From positions 5,164,501 through 5,228,500 of the forward strand of contig CP051237.1 in NCBI GenBank assembly GCA_017794825.1: 64,000 bases of DNA, read 5' to 3'. Below, in pieces: positions 24,177 through 33,175 of the stretch (positions are counted from its first letter, which is position 1; the number at the start of each line of letters is the position of its first letter). The notes beneath the pieces were generated by a model that worked only from the letters and a program-made list of their open reading frames with translations, was not told where the DNA came from and did no database searches. A program made the position numbers and the translations under genes. The stretch comes from Pararhizobium sp. (lineage in GTDB: Bacteria > Pseudomonadota > Alphaproteobacteria > Rhizobiales > Rhizobiaceae).

Positions 24177-25391
24177 TCAGCGTGTCGTCTGGGACTTCCA
24201 GACGCGCGCCATCTGGATCGCGCCGGATCGGAAAACTCCGGTCATGCCTCTCTTGATCATGGTCAAAGCCTGTTCGGCAAATGTAGAGCGACTTTTGAGC
24301 GACGCCTCGAACAACTGCTTGACCGGATCCGGATCGACGCCGTCTGTGATGAACACCAGACGAGTCCGGCGATCGTCGTCCGGCCAGCGTTCGAGAACCG
24401 AGTGCGGATAGACGACATGCTGAACAGCATGGACGATGCGCGGTCTCTCCGGTTCTCCCGCAACATTTACAATTCCCTTGACCCTAAGAAGGCTCGGGCC
24501 GGCAGAGTCGGTGAGGAGCTTCATGAAATGCTGGAATGCGACTGCGTCGACCGGTTCTTCCCGGACAATTGCGAATGTTCGGATTCGCGCGCCATGGCGG
24601 GTCAGGCGCGACTTGTCATTATCCTGGTTTCCGTGATAGCCGGCCTCGGCGGCGATTGCGGTCTCCAGGGCGAGCCAGGAGGTCACGTCATCTCCGAGAT
24701 CCGTCGGCCGGTAACGGCGCGGTGAAAACAGTTCAGCAGGGTCTGTTTCATCGCTGCGCCAATCGATAATGGGGGCAGAAGGATTCAAGAGGGCGAGTTG
24801 GACGCGCAGTCTTTCAATATCTTTCCGTGTTGCAGGATCGCGGGCGAGATCGGTCTTGGTGAGCACAATACGGTCAGCAAACGCAATCTGCTTGGAGGCT
24901 TCGAACTGGTTCTCAATCGTGAGTTCGGCTGTGAGAATGTCCACAAGCGTTACAATTCCTGCAAGTTCGAAGTTGCGCGCCACAATGTGATCGGCAAGAC
25001 CAAACGCTGCGACGCCCCCGGGAATCAGCTGGTTGACCACGGGAGCGGGGTCGGCCAGGCCCGTGGTTTCTATGATGACGCGATCAAATGCGATTTCTCC
25101 GGCGTCAGCCATCGTCAGCAATTCGTGCAACGTCGAACGGACATCGCTCCCCAAAGTACAGCACAGACATCCCGTCGTTGCGCGACTGATCCGTGTGTCT
25201 CCGACACGCACCAGATTATGGTCCAGTGCAACATCGCCGAACTCGTTGATGATGACAGCAGTGTCGCTAAAATTCGGCTGTCGAAGGACATGATTGAGCA
25301 GCGTGGATTTTCCCGAGCCGAGAAACCCTGTCAGAACAAAAACCGGGATTTTGTCCCTATGTGCAGAGCTTTTGGTTGAGGGATTTTCCAT
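24177..25391 (-). CDS. CobW/COG0523 family GTP-dependent metallochaperone
   Basis: 404 residues. Walker A LTGFLGSGKSTLLNHVL, the metal-binding C-x-C-C in GCLCCTLGSD, TTGLADPAPV, and the guanine motif LTKTDLA; a CobW C-terminal domain follows (VKGIVNVAGEPERP, VHAVQHVVYPHS). ATG 25391 is chosen; an upstream ATG at 25415 falls inside an operator palindrome. Two TGTAATA-type palindromes ahead of it suggest control by a Zur-like Fur-family repressor and a role in zinc supply. Confidence 0.88.
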   Translation of the reverse strand: MENPSTKSSAHRDKIPVFVLTGFLGSGKSTLLNHVLRQPNFSDTAVIINEFGDVALDHNLVRVGDTRISRATTGCLCCTLGSDVRSTLHELLTMADAGEIAFDRVIIETTGLADPAPVVNQLIPGGVAAFGLADHIVARNFELAGIVTLVDILTAELTIENQFEASKQIAFADRIVLTKTDLARDPATRKDIERLRVQLALLNPSAPIIDWRSDETDPAELFSPRRYRPTDLGDDVTSWLALETAIAAEAGYHGNQDNDKSRLTRHGARIRTFAIVREEPVDAVAFQHFMKLLTDSAGPSLLRVKGIVNVAGEPERPRIVHAVQHVVYPHSVLERWPDDDRRTRLVFITDGVDPDPVKQLFEASLKSRSTFAEQALTMIKRGMTGVFRSGAIQMARVWKSQTTR

Positions 25392-25414
25392 GTCACTATC
25401 TTGCGAAATCGGCA

Positions 25415-25457
25415 TGTAATAATATTACATTCCCAATAGCGATGTAATATTATTACA
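25415..25457. promoter_or_regulatory. Twin palindromic operators, Zur/Fur-type
   Basis: Two perfect 7-1-7 inverted repeats: TGTAATA-A-TATTACA at 25415-25429 and TGTAATA-T-TATTACA at 25443-25457, with centres 28 bp apart. They are very close in form to alphaproteobacterial Zur boxes (TGTTATA-N-TATAACA type). They lie 24-66 bp before the CobW start. Confidence 0.75.
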
Positions 25458-25640
25458 GAATGAACGTCAAGGTCAAAAGAACGTTGTGTTGTCTGACCGA
25501 TAAGGTGGTCCGTCACAGACGTTACGGCATTGCCAAATCCTGCCTTCGACAATCGTCAAGCCTGCATTTCCATACCCCGTTTTGCGCGCCGCTGCCAATC
25601 GGCTATAGGGGGCAGAGCGAAACGATGAGTTCATATCCGA

Positions 25641-26888
25641 ATGAAAAACGCCAGTGAGCACGCTGCAGCCGCCATGCGGGGCATTTTTCCCGAAACGCCG
25701 CTGCAGATTAACGAATTCCTCAGCAACCGCTACGGGGCCCGAATTTATCTTAAACGCGAAGATCTCTCGCCTGTGCGTTCCTTCAAGATTCGCGGCGCCT
25801 TCAATTTCCTGCGCAAGGCGATCGACAGAGAACCCGATATCGATCGATTTGTCTGTGCTTCAGCAGGCAATCACAGTCAGGGTTTTGCTTTCGCGTGCCG
25901 TCATTTCGCGCGTCACGGCGTGGTCTATATGCCGGTGACAACACCGCAACAGAAGATCGACAAGACGAGAGCTTTCGGCGGCGAATATATCGATATTCGA
26001 CTGTTCGGCGACATATTTGACGACTGCTATCGCGCTGCGGTCGATTACGGAGAGCAGAACGACGCTGTAATGGTGCCGCCCTTTGATCATTCCGACATCA
26101 TCGAAGGACAGGCGACCGTAGCCGTCGAGTTTGTCGCTCAGATGCCCGAGGGCGAGGAGATCGATCTCGTCTTTATTCCGGTGGGTGGAGGGGGACTTGC
26201 GTCCGGAGTGACCGGATATCTGGACGGTGTCGTGGACAGGGACAGTTTCATTTTCTGCGAACCGGCAGGCGCTCCAAGCCTCAAGGAGTCGCTCGCCGCT
26301 GCGAGGCGCTTCAAGCTTTCACAAGTGGACAATTTCGTGGACGGCGCGGCAGTGGCCGAAATTGGCATTGAAAATTTCGAGCGCCTCAAGGGATTCTCGT
26401 CTGAACAGGCCATTGCGATCGACGAGAATGCGATATGCGCGACAATGTCGGAGTTTCTAAACGTGGAGGGTGTGGTTCTGGAACCGGCCGGCGCTCTGCC
26501 GATAGCGGCGCTTGAAAAGGTCGATTCCAACTTGCTGAAGGGCAAAACTGTGGTGCTTGTTGTATCGGGCGGCAATTTCGATTTCGAGCGGCTGCCTGAC
26601 GTCAAGGAAAGGGCGATGCGTTACTCCGGACTGAAAAAATATTTCATTATTCGGCTGGCTCAGAGGCCGGGCGCCCTGCGTGATTTTCTCAACATGCTTG
26701 GTCCGGATGACGATATTGCGCGCTTTGAATATCTGAAGAAATCGGCGCGCAATTTCGGGTCCGTGCTGATTGGCATCGAAACGAGGGATTCGCGCAATTT
26801 TGCCGACCTGACCCGGAAGTTCACCGAGTCCGGCCTGCGATATCAGGACATAACCGAGAACGACATCCTGTCCAGCCTGATAATCTGA
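25641..26888 (+). CDS. ilvA: Threonine ammonia-lyase (threonine dehydratase)
   Basis: 415 residues. The PLP lysine is in PVRSFKIRGAFNF (about residue 50), with SAGNHSQGFAFACR, the phosphate loop IPVGGGGLASGV, and VSGGNFDF. The C-terminal 80 residues form the single ACT-like regulatory domain (RLAQRPGALRDFLNML). It converts threonine to 2-oxobutanoate, the first step to isoleucine. The ribosome site is weak. The gene stands alone; an MFS gene follows after 72 bp. Confidence 0.92.
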   Translation: MKNASEHAAAAMRGIFPETPLQINEFLSNRYGARIYLKREDLSPVRSFKIRGAFNFLRKAIDREPDIDRFVCASAGNHSQGFAFACRHFARHGVVYMPVTTPQQKIDKTRAFGGEYIDIRLFGDIFDDCYRAAVDYGEQNDAVMVPPFDHSDIIEGQATVAVEFVAQMPEGEEIDLVFIPVGGGGLASGVTGYLDGVVDRDSFIFCEPAGAPSLKESLAAARRFKLSQVDNFVDGAAVAEIGIENFERLKGFSSEQAIAIDENAICATMSEFLNVEGVVLEPAGALPIAALEKVDSNLLKGKTVVLVVSGGNFDFERLPDVKERAMRYSGLKKYFIIRLAQRPGALRDFLNMLGPDDDIARFEYLKKSARNFGSVLIGIETRDSRNFADLTRKFTESGLRYQDITENDILSSLII

Positions 26889-26960
26889 CGGGTTGCAATC
26901 GCTGATGAAATCGGCTTGGGATTAGACCCCGCCGGGCGGAGCGGGAGGAGGATTCTAAAC

Positions 26961-28154
26961 ATGGCCGGCATCGTGGCGCTTGCGGCTGCCTATATCTTTT
27001 CGCAGTTTTACAGGTCGTTTCTGGCTGTGCTTACTCCGGTTCTTTCCGAGGAGCTTGGCGCAACCAAGGCGGATTTGTCCCAGGCCTCCGGCATGTGGTT
27101 TCTCACATTCGCTCTCATGCAGTTCATCGTCGGCGTGTCGCTTGACAGGTTCGGGCCAAGACGCACCGCAGCCGTTCTTTTTGCCTTCGGTTCCGGAGGC
27201 GGCGCTTTGCTGTTTGCCAGCGCCAATACGCCTTCCACCATCACGATTGCGATGGGTATGATCGGCATTGGCTGTTCTCCGGTTCTGATGGCGTCGCTCT
27301 TCATTTTCGCCCACCGGTTCGCAGCGGCGCGTTTCGCAGTGCTTTCATCATGGCTAATGGCGCTCGGCACGGCCGGCAACGTCATCGGCGCCCGGCCACT
27401 GGTGCTTGCAATAGAAATGGCGGGCTGGCGAACGACCATGCTGACGCTTGCGGTCATTTCGCTCGCCGTAGCCGTCGCAATAGTTTTCATCGTGGAGGAT
27501 CCTCCTAGACAGCAAAGCGACGGTTCCAACTTCGGCGGGTACCTGCAACTGCTTAAGATGCCGGCCATGTGGCTGGTCGGTCCACTGATGGCAGTCAGTT
27601 ATGCGCCTGCCGCGGGTATACGCGGCCTGTGGATAGGTCCATATCTCTCGGACGTTTACGGGGTCTCGCCAGACATGCTCGGAAATGTCGCACTGTTCAT
27701 GGCGGTGTCCATGATTATAGGGGCATTCATTTATGGGCCATTGGATACGCTGCTGAATACGCGCAAGTGGGTCGGGTTCTTCGGCAACCTCGTGCTGACC
27801 CTCGCCCTGTTGGCGTTGTTTGCATGGCCGGTTCTGCCTGTGCTGCAGGCAAGTCTTCTGATGATCGTCATCGGCCTGTTCGGGTCGAGCTACGGCTTGA
27901 TCATGGCGCATGGTCGCGCCTTCTGCCCGCCAAGTCTGGTTGGGCGCGGGGTGACGCTGCTGAATTTCTTCTCGATCGGAGGCGTGGGGTTGATTCAGTT
28001 CCTGACGGGAAGGGTCGCCGATAGCACTTTTGATCCGGCTGCTCCCGAGCGCGCCTTTTCGCTGGTGTTCGCGACCTATGCGGTCCTCATGCTCATTGCG
28101 CTAGTTATCTATCTGTTTTCACAGGACAAGCCTCCGCGTGAAACGATCGGTTAG
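26961..28154 (+). CDS. MFS transporter
   Basis: 397 residues, 12 predicted transmembrane helices. The loop 2-3 motif is VGVSLDRFGPRRTAA (D-R-x-G-R-R type), with a smaller internal hydrophilic loop near 190-210 (DPPRQQSDGS). ATG 26961 has GGAGGA about 10 nt upstream and is preferred to an upstream start at 26916. Substrate unknown; proximity to ilvA may be incidental. Confidence 0.85.
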   Translation: MAGIVALAAAYIFSQFYRSFLAVLTPVLSEELGATKADLSQASGMWFLTFALMQFIVGVSLDRFGPRRTAAVLFAFGSGGGALLFASANTPSTITIAMGMIGIGCSPVLMASLFIFAHRFAAARFAVLSSWLMALGTAGNVIGARPLVLAIEMAGWRTTMLTLAVISLAVAVAIVFIVEDPPRQQSDGSNFGGYLQLLKMPAMWLVGPLMAVSYAPAAGIRGLWIGPYLSDVYGVSPDMLGNVALFMAVSMIIGAFIYGPLDTLLNTRKWVGFFGNLVLTLALLALFAWPVLPVLQASLLMIVIGLFGSSYGLIMAHGRAFCPPSLVGRGVTLLNFFSIGGVGLIQFLTGRVADSTFDPAAPERAFSLVFATYAVLMLIALVIYLFSQDKPPRETIG

Positions 28155-28167
28155 GCGCGTTCCGTCA

Positions 28168-29163
28168 TCAAAGGCCGAGTCCCTCAATCCATCCGGTGAT
28201 GATGTCCGCCGCCTCCTGTGTCGTTCCGGGAGAAACGATATCGCCCGCCAGCACGTGCTGTGAGGCGCTGTCCACATTTTCAATCACGACGACGTCCGTA
28301 TCGCCGCCCCATCGCCCGGCGATGTTCCGTGTTTCTTCGGGGCTCACCACCTGATCGTTTTCAGAGATCATGAAAAGAGCAGGGATCTTGATCCCCGCGA
28401 TATCGGAATTGCGCGTGTCCCTGACGAGTTCCGCCAGCGGCAACAGGACAGAGGAGGGGTAGCGGGTCGTCCAGTTTTGTCCCTGCGCCTCGTTTTCGGG
28501 TTCGAAACTGCGCCATTCTCCAACTGTCAGATTCAAAATCTGCTGCGCCCAGGGGCCAGCAAGCAGGTCTGATCCTGCGGCCTGCATCCTGAAATTGGGA
28601 GAGATCATCACCAGGCCCGCCACATCGGGCAACGGGTTCTGCCGGGCCGCCAGCCATGTTGCAAGCGTGCCGCCGGTGGATGTGCCCATGATGATGACGT
28701 GCTCTCCGATCCTGCGGCCGATCTCTAAGGCTTCTGCGGTGTCATTTATCCATTTGTTGTAACTGGCTTCACCCATCGCTTCGGGTGTTCGGCCATGTCC
28801 GGCGAGGCGCGTGAAGAAGAGATTTGCGCCGAGCCGTTCCGCGACGATATCCGGTACGGGTCTGATTTCAGCGGGTGAAGCGGAAAAACCGTGGATGTAG
28901 ACGATCGAGATCGGCGTCTTCGCATTTGAGTTGGGATAGGCCCAAACCAGTTGCTTGTTGTTGTTTTCGCGTATGTCGTCGAATTGCGATTCCTGCTCGG
29001 CGAAATAGGCGTCGATGTCGTCGCCGATCGCCGACGGGTCAAAGCGTATGGTCGTGTCGGGCTGAATGCGTGGACCTGTCAGATAAACAATGGCCAGCGC
29101 CGCGAAGACGATAACCGCGAAGTAAAGCAACATCCGCAACCTGGAACGCTTTCTTTTTTTCAT
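28168..29163 (-). CDS. Membrane-anchored alpha/beta hydrolase (lysophospholipase-like)
   Basis: 331 residues. A very basic N-terminus (KKRKRSRLRM) and one transmembrane helix (LLYFAVIVFAALAIVYLTG) anchor a periplasmic hydrolase domain. Motifs are YIHGFSASPAE, RLAGHGRTPEA, nucleophile IMGTSTGGTLATW, acid SENDQVVSPEE and a His near SQHVLAGD. Substrate unknown. It is convergent with the MFS gene. Confidence 0.85.
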   Translation of the reverse strand: MKKRKRSRLRMLLYFAVIVFAALAIVYLTGPRIQPDTTIRFDPSAIGDDIDAYFAEQESQFDDIRENNNKQLVWAYPNSNAKTPISIVYIHGFSASPAEIRPVPDIVAERLGANLFFTRLAGHGRTPEAMGEASYNKWINDTAEALEIGRRIGEHVIIMGTSTGGTLATWLAARQNPLPDVAGLVMISPNFRMQAAGSDLLAGPWAQQILNLTVGEWRSFEPENEAQGQNWTTRYPSSVLLPLAELVRDTRNSDIAGIKIPALFMISENDQVVSPEETRNIAGRWGGDTDVVVIENVDSASQHVLAGDIVSPGTTQEAADIITGWIEGLGL

Positions 29164-29181
29164 TCGACCTGTCCTCCCCGA

Positions 29182-29658
29182 TCAGGCATCGTGCATATCG
29201 ATGTCGATGTTCGGTCGATCGACCACCTCACGCAACGCAAAGGAGGAGTTGATCTTGACCACGTGCGGCAACGCCGACAGCCATTCCTTGTGTATTCTTT
29301 CGTAGTCCGGGAGGTCGCGGGCGGCAACCCGCAATAGATAGTCGTATTCACCTGACATGAGATAGCAGACGAGGACGTTCGGACAGCGCTTTACTGCCGC
29401 CTCGAATTAGCTCAGCGTCTTGCCGAATTGTCCCGACAGCGAAATCTGTACGATTACGGTCATGCCGTGGTTGAGCGCGTTGTTTGATATCCGTGCATAG
29501 TAACCCCGAATGACACCGGATTTCTCCAGAATATCGAGTCGGCGCGAACAGGCCGACGGGGACAACCCGACCTTTTCCGCCAGGTGAGCGTTGGAGATGC
29601 GGCCATCCTGCTGCAGCGTCCGCACTATGGCGATATCAATCGCATCAAGATTGTTCAT
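29182..29658 (-). pseudogene. Lrp/AsnC family regulator (AldR-like) with one premature stop
   Basis: The first 83 codons encode a normal Lrp helix-turn-helix (DAIDIAIVRTLQQDGRISNA, then KVGLSPSACSRRLDILEKSG) and the start of the RAM domain. At 29407-29409 the frame has TAA after GQFGKTLS. The same frame then stays open for 74 more codons with intact Lrp sequence (FEAAVKRCPNVLVCYLMSGE, RDLPDYERIHKEWLSALP) to TGA at 29182-29184. The full length would be 158 residues, the family norm. A single substitution (GAA to TAA) explains it. It is divergent from ald, its probable target. Confidence 0.85.
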
Positions 29659-29664
29659 TCGTAG

Positions 29665-29697
29665 ATTCTTCGAAAAATGATAAATTTATTGAAGAAT
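29665..29697. promoter_or_regulatory. Inverted repeat in the Lrp/ald gap
   Basis: ATTCTTC at 29665-29671 and GAAGAAT at 29691-29697 form 7-bp arms 19 nt apart in AT-rich DNA. Typical of an Lrp-type operator that would control ald and the regulator itself. Confidence 0.5.
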
Positions 29698-29817
29698 ATT
29701 CCAAATTGGCAAGGCTATCAATCCCAGTTTGCAAGGACATTTCGCGCGTTTTGCAGTGAAATATTCGTCACTATGTATGCGGCGACCTGACGCCGCGGCG
29801 ACGAGGAGACATCAGAA

Positions 29818-30936
29818 ATGCGCGTAGGCTGCCCAAAGGAAATCAAGAACAACGAGTTTCGGGTTGGCCTCACCCCGGGCTCCGTGAGGGAATATATCGC
29901 TCACGGCCACGAAGTCATCGTGGAAACCGGAGCGGGTCTCGGCATTGACGCCGACGATGGGGCCTACCGCGCCGCCGGAGCCAAAATCGTCGAAACGGCG
30001 AAGGACGTTTTCGAGCAGTCGGACATGATCGTGAAGGTAAAGGAGCCGCAGCCAGCGGAATGGGCGATGCTTAGGGAAGGTCAGCTTCTCTACACCTATC
30101 TGCATCTGGCTCCGGATCCGGAACAGACGAAGGGTCTGGTGGAATCAGGCTGCACGGCGATCGCCTACGAAACAGTCACCGATTCGCATGGCGGTCTGCC
30201 GCTTCTCGCTCCGATGTCGGAAGTCGCCGGACGGCTCTCTCTACAGGCTGGCGCCACGGCGCTTGAGAAAGTAAATGGCGGGCGCGGCCTCCTGCTCGGA
30301 GGCGTTCCGGGCGTGCTGCCGGGAAAAGTCACCATTATCGGCGGCGGCGTGGTCGGTCTCAATGCCGCAAAGATGGCTGTGGGTCTCGGCGCGGACGTGA
30401 CGATCGTTGATCGTTCGCTTGGACGCTTGCGCGAACTGGACGACATTTTCAATGGGCGTATCCACACACGCTATTCGACCATCGAAGCGGTCGAGGAAGA
30501 GGTCTTTTCAGCCGATATCGTCATTGGCGCAGTTCTGATCCCCGGCGCCGCCGCTCCGAAGCTCGTTACGAGAGAAATGCTTTCAGGCATGAAGAAGGGC
30601 GCGGTCATTGTCGATGTGGCGATCGATCAGGGCGGCTGTTTCGAAACATCGCATACGACGACGCACTCCAATCCGACTTTCGAGGTCGATGGCGTGATCC
30701 ACTATTGTGTCGCCAATATGCCTGGCGCAGTCCCTGTCACTTCCGCGCATGCGCTTAACAACGCAACGCTCCAGTACGGATTGCAGCTTGCTGACAAGGG
30801 ATTGAAGGCGATTGCTGAAAACCGGCATCTGCGCGCCGGCCTGAACGTCCACAGGGGACGGATCACGAACGAGGCAGTCGCCAGCGCTCTCGGATATGAA
30901 CTTGCCGAGCCGGAAAGCGTTCTCAAGGTCGCTTGA
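29818..30936 (+). CDS. ald: Alanine dehydrogenase
   Basis: 372 residues, full length. N-terminus MRVGCPKEIKNNEFRVGLTP, catalytic Lys and His in IVKVKEPQPAE and YTYLHLAPDP, NAD loop VTIIGGGVVGLNAAKMAVGL, and the conserved VDVAIDQGGCFETS. It interconverts L-alanine and pyruvate plus ammonia with NAD. GAGGAG lies upstream of the ATG. It is normally controlled by the divergent Lrp-type regulator, which is broken here. Confidence 0.96.
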   Translation: MRVGCPKEIKNNEFRVGLTPGSVREYIAHGHEVIVETGAGLGIDADDGAYRAAGAKIVETAKDVFEQSDMIVKVKEPQPAEWAMLREGQLLYTYLHLAPDPEQTKGLVESGCTAIAYETVTDSHGGLPLLAPMSEVAGRLSLQAGATALEKVNGGRGLLLGGVPGVLPGKVTIIGGGVVGLNAAKMAVGLGADVTIVDRSLGRLRELDDIFNGRIHTRYSTIEAVEEEVFSADIVIGAVLIPGAAAPKLVTREMLSGMKKGAVIVDVAIDQGGCFETSHTTTHSNPTFEVDGVIHYCVANMPGAVPVTSAHALNNATLQYGLQLADKGLKAIAENRHLRAGLNVHRGRITNEAVASALGYELAEPESVLKVA

Positions 30937-30962
30937 TCTTTCTCCCTCAAGCGAACCGGCAA

Positions 30963-31000
30963 AACCAGCCCCGCCGCACCAGCGGGGCTGGTTTATTTTT
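30963..31000 (+). terminator. Rho-independent terminator after ald
   Basis: Perfect 12-bp stem AACCAGCCCCGC/GCGGGGCTGGTT with a 7-nt loop, then TATTTTT. It also lies at the end of the convergent GNAT operon. Confidence 0.9.
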
Positions 31001-31017
31001 GGTGAGAGTTTGCGAGA

Positions 31018-31575
31018 TCAATCTCGTTTCATGATCCTGAGCAGGTCTTCATCCGTAAGAGGATGAATGAACGTGTCGCTCTGGCCGATCGGCTCAAAAC
31101 CGAATTTCTGATAAAGTGGAAGCGCCGCGGGATGGTCCAGCGTGCAGGTATTGATCGTGACCTTGTTCGGATTGAGCTCCCATGCGGCGTCTATCGCCTG
31201 TTTCAGGAACCATCGGCCCAGTCCCAAGCCATGGGCATGATCCATCATCCCGAAATACTCGATGTTGACGGAATCGTCCTTCTGCCCGCGCAATTCGAAA
31301 AGTCCCGTCGGCGCGCCGTCCAGATAGAGGACGTCGATCGTCGTCTCTTCTGAATGAACGAGTGCGGCCAGCGCCGTATCATCGAGCCGAAGCCGCGCCA
31401 CCCAGTGCCAGCGGCGGCCTATGCGATACTGGAGATAGCGATAGAAATGAAGCGGCATTCGTTCCTGTCGCATCAATGCGACGTGCAGGTTGACCGGCAT
31501 GGGAGCGGTCAGTTTCGGCCGCTCGTTTTGTTCCAGATAGGTGACGACTGCTTTTCGCGGCGATTTTCTGATCAT
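31018..31575 (-). CDS. GNAT family N-acetyltransferase
   Basis: 185 residues. The acetyl-CoA loop is HAHGLGLGRWFLKQAID (Q/R-x-x-G-x-G form), preceded by VNIEYFGM and followed by TCTLDHPAALPLYQKFGFEP. The substrate is unknown. It overlaps sseA by 4 bp and is the last gene of cysK-alaX-sseA-GNAT. Confidence 0.88.
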   Translation of the reverse strand: MIRKSPRKAVVTYLEQNERPKLTAPMPVNLHVALMRQERMPLHFYRYLQYRIGRRWHWVARLRLDDTALAALVHSEETTIDVLYLDGAPTGLFELRGQKDDSVNIEYFGMMDHAHGLGLGRWFLKQAIDAAWELNPNKVTINTCTLDHPAALPLYQKFGFEPIGQSDTFIHPLTDEDLLRIMKRD

Positions 31576-32426
31576 CGACTGTTTCCGGTCTCCACCGGCG
31601 TGTCTTCACGCGAACCCCATTCAGACCACGATCCGTCATAGAGCCTGTTGTCCTGGTGGCCGAGCGATTCCAGGGCGAGGATGATCGCCGCAGCCGTAAC
31701 GCCGGATCCGCAACTCGTCACCACCGGCTTGTCCAGATCCATCCCCGCTGTGTCGAAAACGGACCTGAGCGCATCGGTGTCTTTCAAATACCCGTTCTCG
31801 GACAGGGTCACGACCGGTATGTTGAAGGCGCCGGGCATATGTCCGGAACGCATGCCTGCGCGCGGTTCCGGTTCGCTGCCGGAAAATCTGCCGGGACTGC
31901 GCGCATCGGCGATCTGTGCGCCGCCTTCAGCGACGATCGATTGTATCATCCGAAATGAGGCGATCCGACTGTCGTCGAAATCCGCGATGAACTTACCAGG
32001 CTCGGCGAGGGTCGCAGCATCTGTGACAGGACGACCATCCTTCTTCCAGTTGTCGAACCCGCCGTCGAGAACATGGACATTGTTCGCGCCCATGACCCTC
32101 AGCATCCACCAGACGCGCGGCGCGGTGAAGATACCCGGACCGTCATAAACAATGATCGTATCGTTGTTTGACAATCCCAGCCTTGACGCATGAGCGGCGA
32201 AAACCGCCGGGGAGGGAAGCGTGTGGGGCAGGGCGGCTCCCGGCTCCACGATTGCGTCCTGATCAAAGAACACGGCTCCGGGAATATGGCTTTCGTCATA
32301 CTCCTCTCGCTGGTTTCGGTTCTGGATTGGCAGATACCAGGACGCGTCTACTATTTTCAGGTCAGGTTGCGAGAGATGCGACTCCAGCCAGTCCGCAGAC
32401 ACGACAAAGGGACTTTTTGCAGACAT
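31572..32426 (-). CDS. sseA: 3-mercaptopyruvate sulfurtransferase
   Basis: 284 residues, two rhodanese domains. The active-site loop is TSCGSGVTAAAI (CGSGVT, the mercaptopyruvate-type loop). Also visible are DASWYLPIQNRN, GAVFFDQDAI and the inter-domain DFDDSRIAS. It transfers sulfur from 3-mercaptopyruvate. Its place below cysK links it to cysteine metabolism. Confidence 0.93.
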   Translation of the reverse strand: MSAKSPFVVSADWLESHLSQPDLKIVDASWYLPIQNRNQREEYDESHIPGAVFFDQDAIVEPGAALPHTLPSPAVFAAHASRLGLSNNDTIIVYDGPGIFTAPRVWWMLRVMGANNVHVLDGGFDNWKKDGRPVTDAATLAEPGKFIADFDDSRIASFRMIQSIVAEGGAQIADARSPGRFSGSEPEPRAGMRSGHMPGAFNIPVVTLSENGYLKDTDALRSVFDTAGMDLDKPVVTSCGSGVTAAAIILALESLGHQDNRLYDGSWSEWGSREDTPVETGNSR

Positions 32427-32438
32427 GTACGAAAGATC

Positions 32439-33173
32439 CTATTCCGGCAACGGGCCAAACCGTAACCGGAATCGCCTGTTTTCTCGACCCTTTTTCTCGA
32501 TTTTTCCAATATGGATGGCGCCAACTTCCTTCGTCTCGGAAACATGGGTGCCTCCGCATGGCTGGCTGTCGATCGACGAGGCTTCGCCGATACAGACGAG
32601 GCGCACGCGGCCGCTGCCTTTTGGAGGGCGAACATTCTTCGATTTCACGAGTTCGGAGTTGGCTTCCAGTTCGGCTTCCGTGATCCATTGCGTGAAGATC
32701 GGATGGTTGCCTTCGACGAGTTTCATCAGCTCTTCGGTGACATCCTTCTTGTCGACGATCTCGCTCATGTCGAAATCGACGCGGCTCTCGTTCTCGCCTA
32801 CGGCGGCGCCGGTGATGCCGTAGGGGCAAACAACAGTCAGAAGATGGCAGGCGGTATGCATGCGCATCAGTTTGTAGCGCCGCTCCCAGTCGATATGAAG
32901 AACCAGCCCTTCGCCGATGCCGGGAACCGGTTGATCATTCGCCGGCACGTGGATGATCTCGGCCTTGCTCTCCCCGGTAACCGTGGCGGCAATCTCGATC
33001 CGGGACCCGTCCTCACGCTCAAAAAAGCCGGTGTCGCCCGGCTGGCCGCCGGAGGTTGCGTAGAAGCACGTGCGGTCGAGCAATATCCCGCCGCGGTCGT
33101 TTATCGCGACGACCGTGGCCTCGCAGGTCGTCAGATAGCTGTCTTCAATAAAGAGCGGCTGCGTCTCGGTCAC
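32439..33173 (-). CDS. alaX: Alanyl-tRNA editing protein (AlaX family)
   Basis: 244 residues. It has the AlaRS-type editing domain with zinc ligands HTACH (H-x-x-x-H) and QPCGGTHV (C and H), after an N-terminal beta-barrel with YATSGGQPGDTG. It hydrolyses mischarged Ser- or Gly-tRNA-Ala in trans. GTG start, 2 bp after the cysK stop. Confidence 0.92.
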   Translation of the reverse strand: MTETQPLFIEDSYLTTCEATVVAINDRGGILLDRTCFYATSGGQPGDTGFFEREDGSRIEIAATVTGESKAEIIHVPANDQPVPGIGEGLVLHIDWERRYKLMRMHTACHLLTVVCPYGITGAAVGENESRVDFDMSEIVDKKDVTEELMKLVEGNHPIFTQWITEAELEANSELVKSKNVRPPKGSGRVRLVCIGEASSIDSQPCGGTHVSETKEVGAIHIGKIEKKGRENRRFRLRFGPLPE

Positions 33174-33175
33174 GG

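Noticed and set aside
25460..25657. A 65-codon plus-strand gene divergent from CobW
   Set aside because: Low-complexity translation, no ribosome site, and it runs into ilvA. The palindromes are more simply assigned to CobW.
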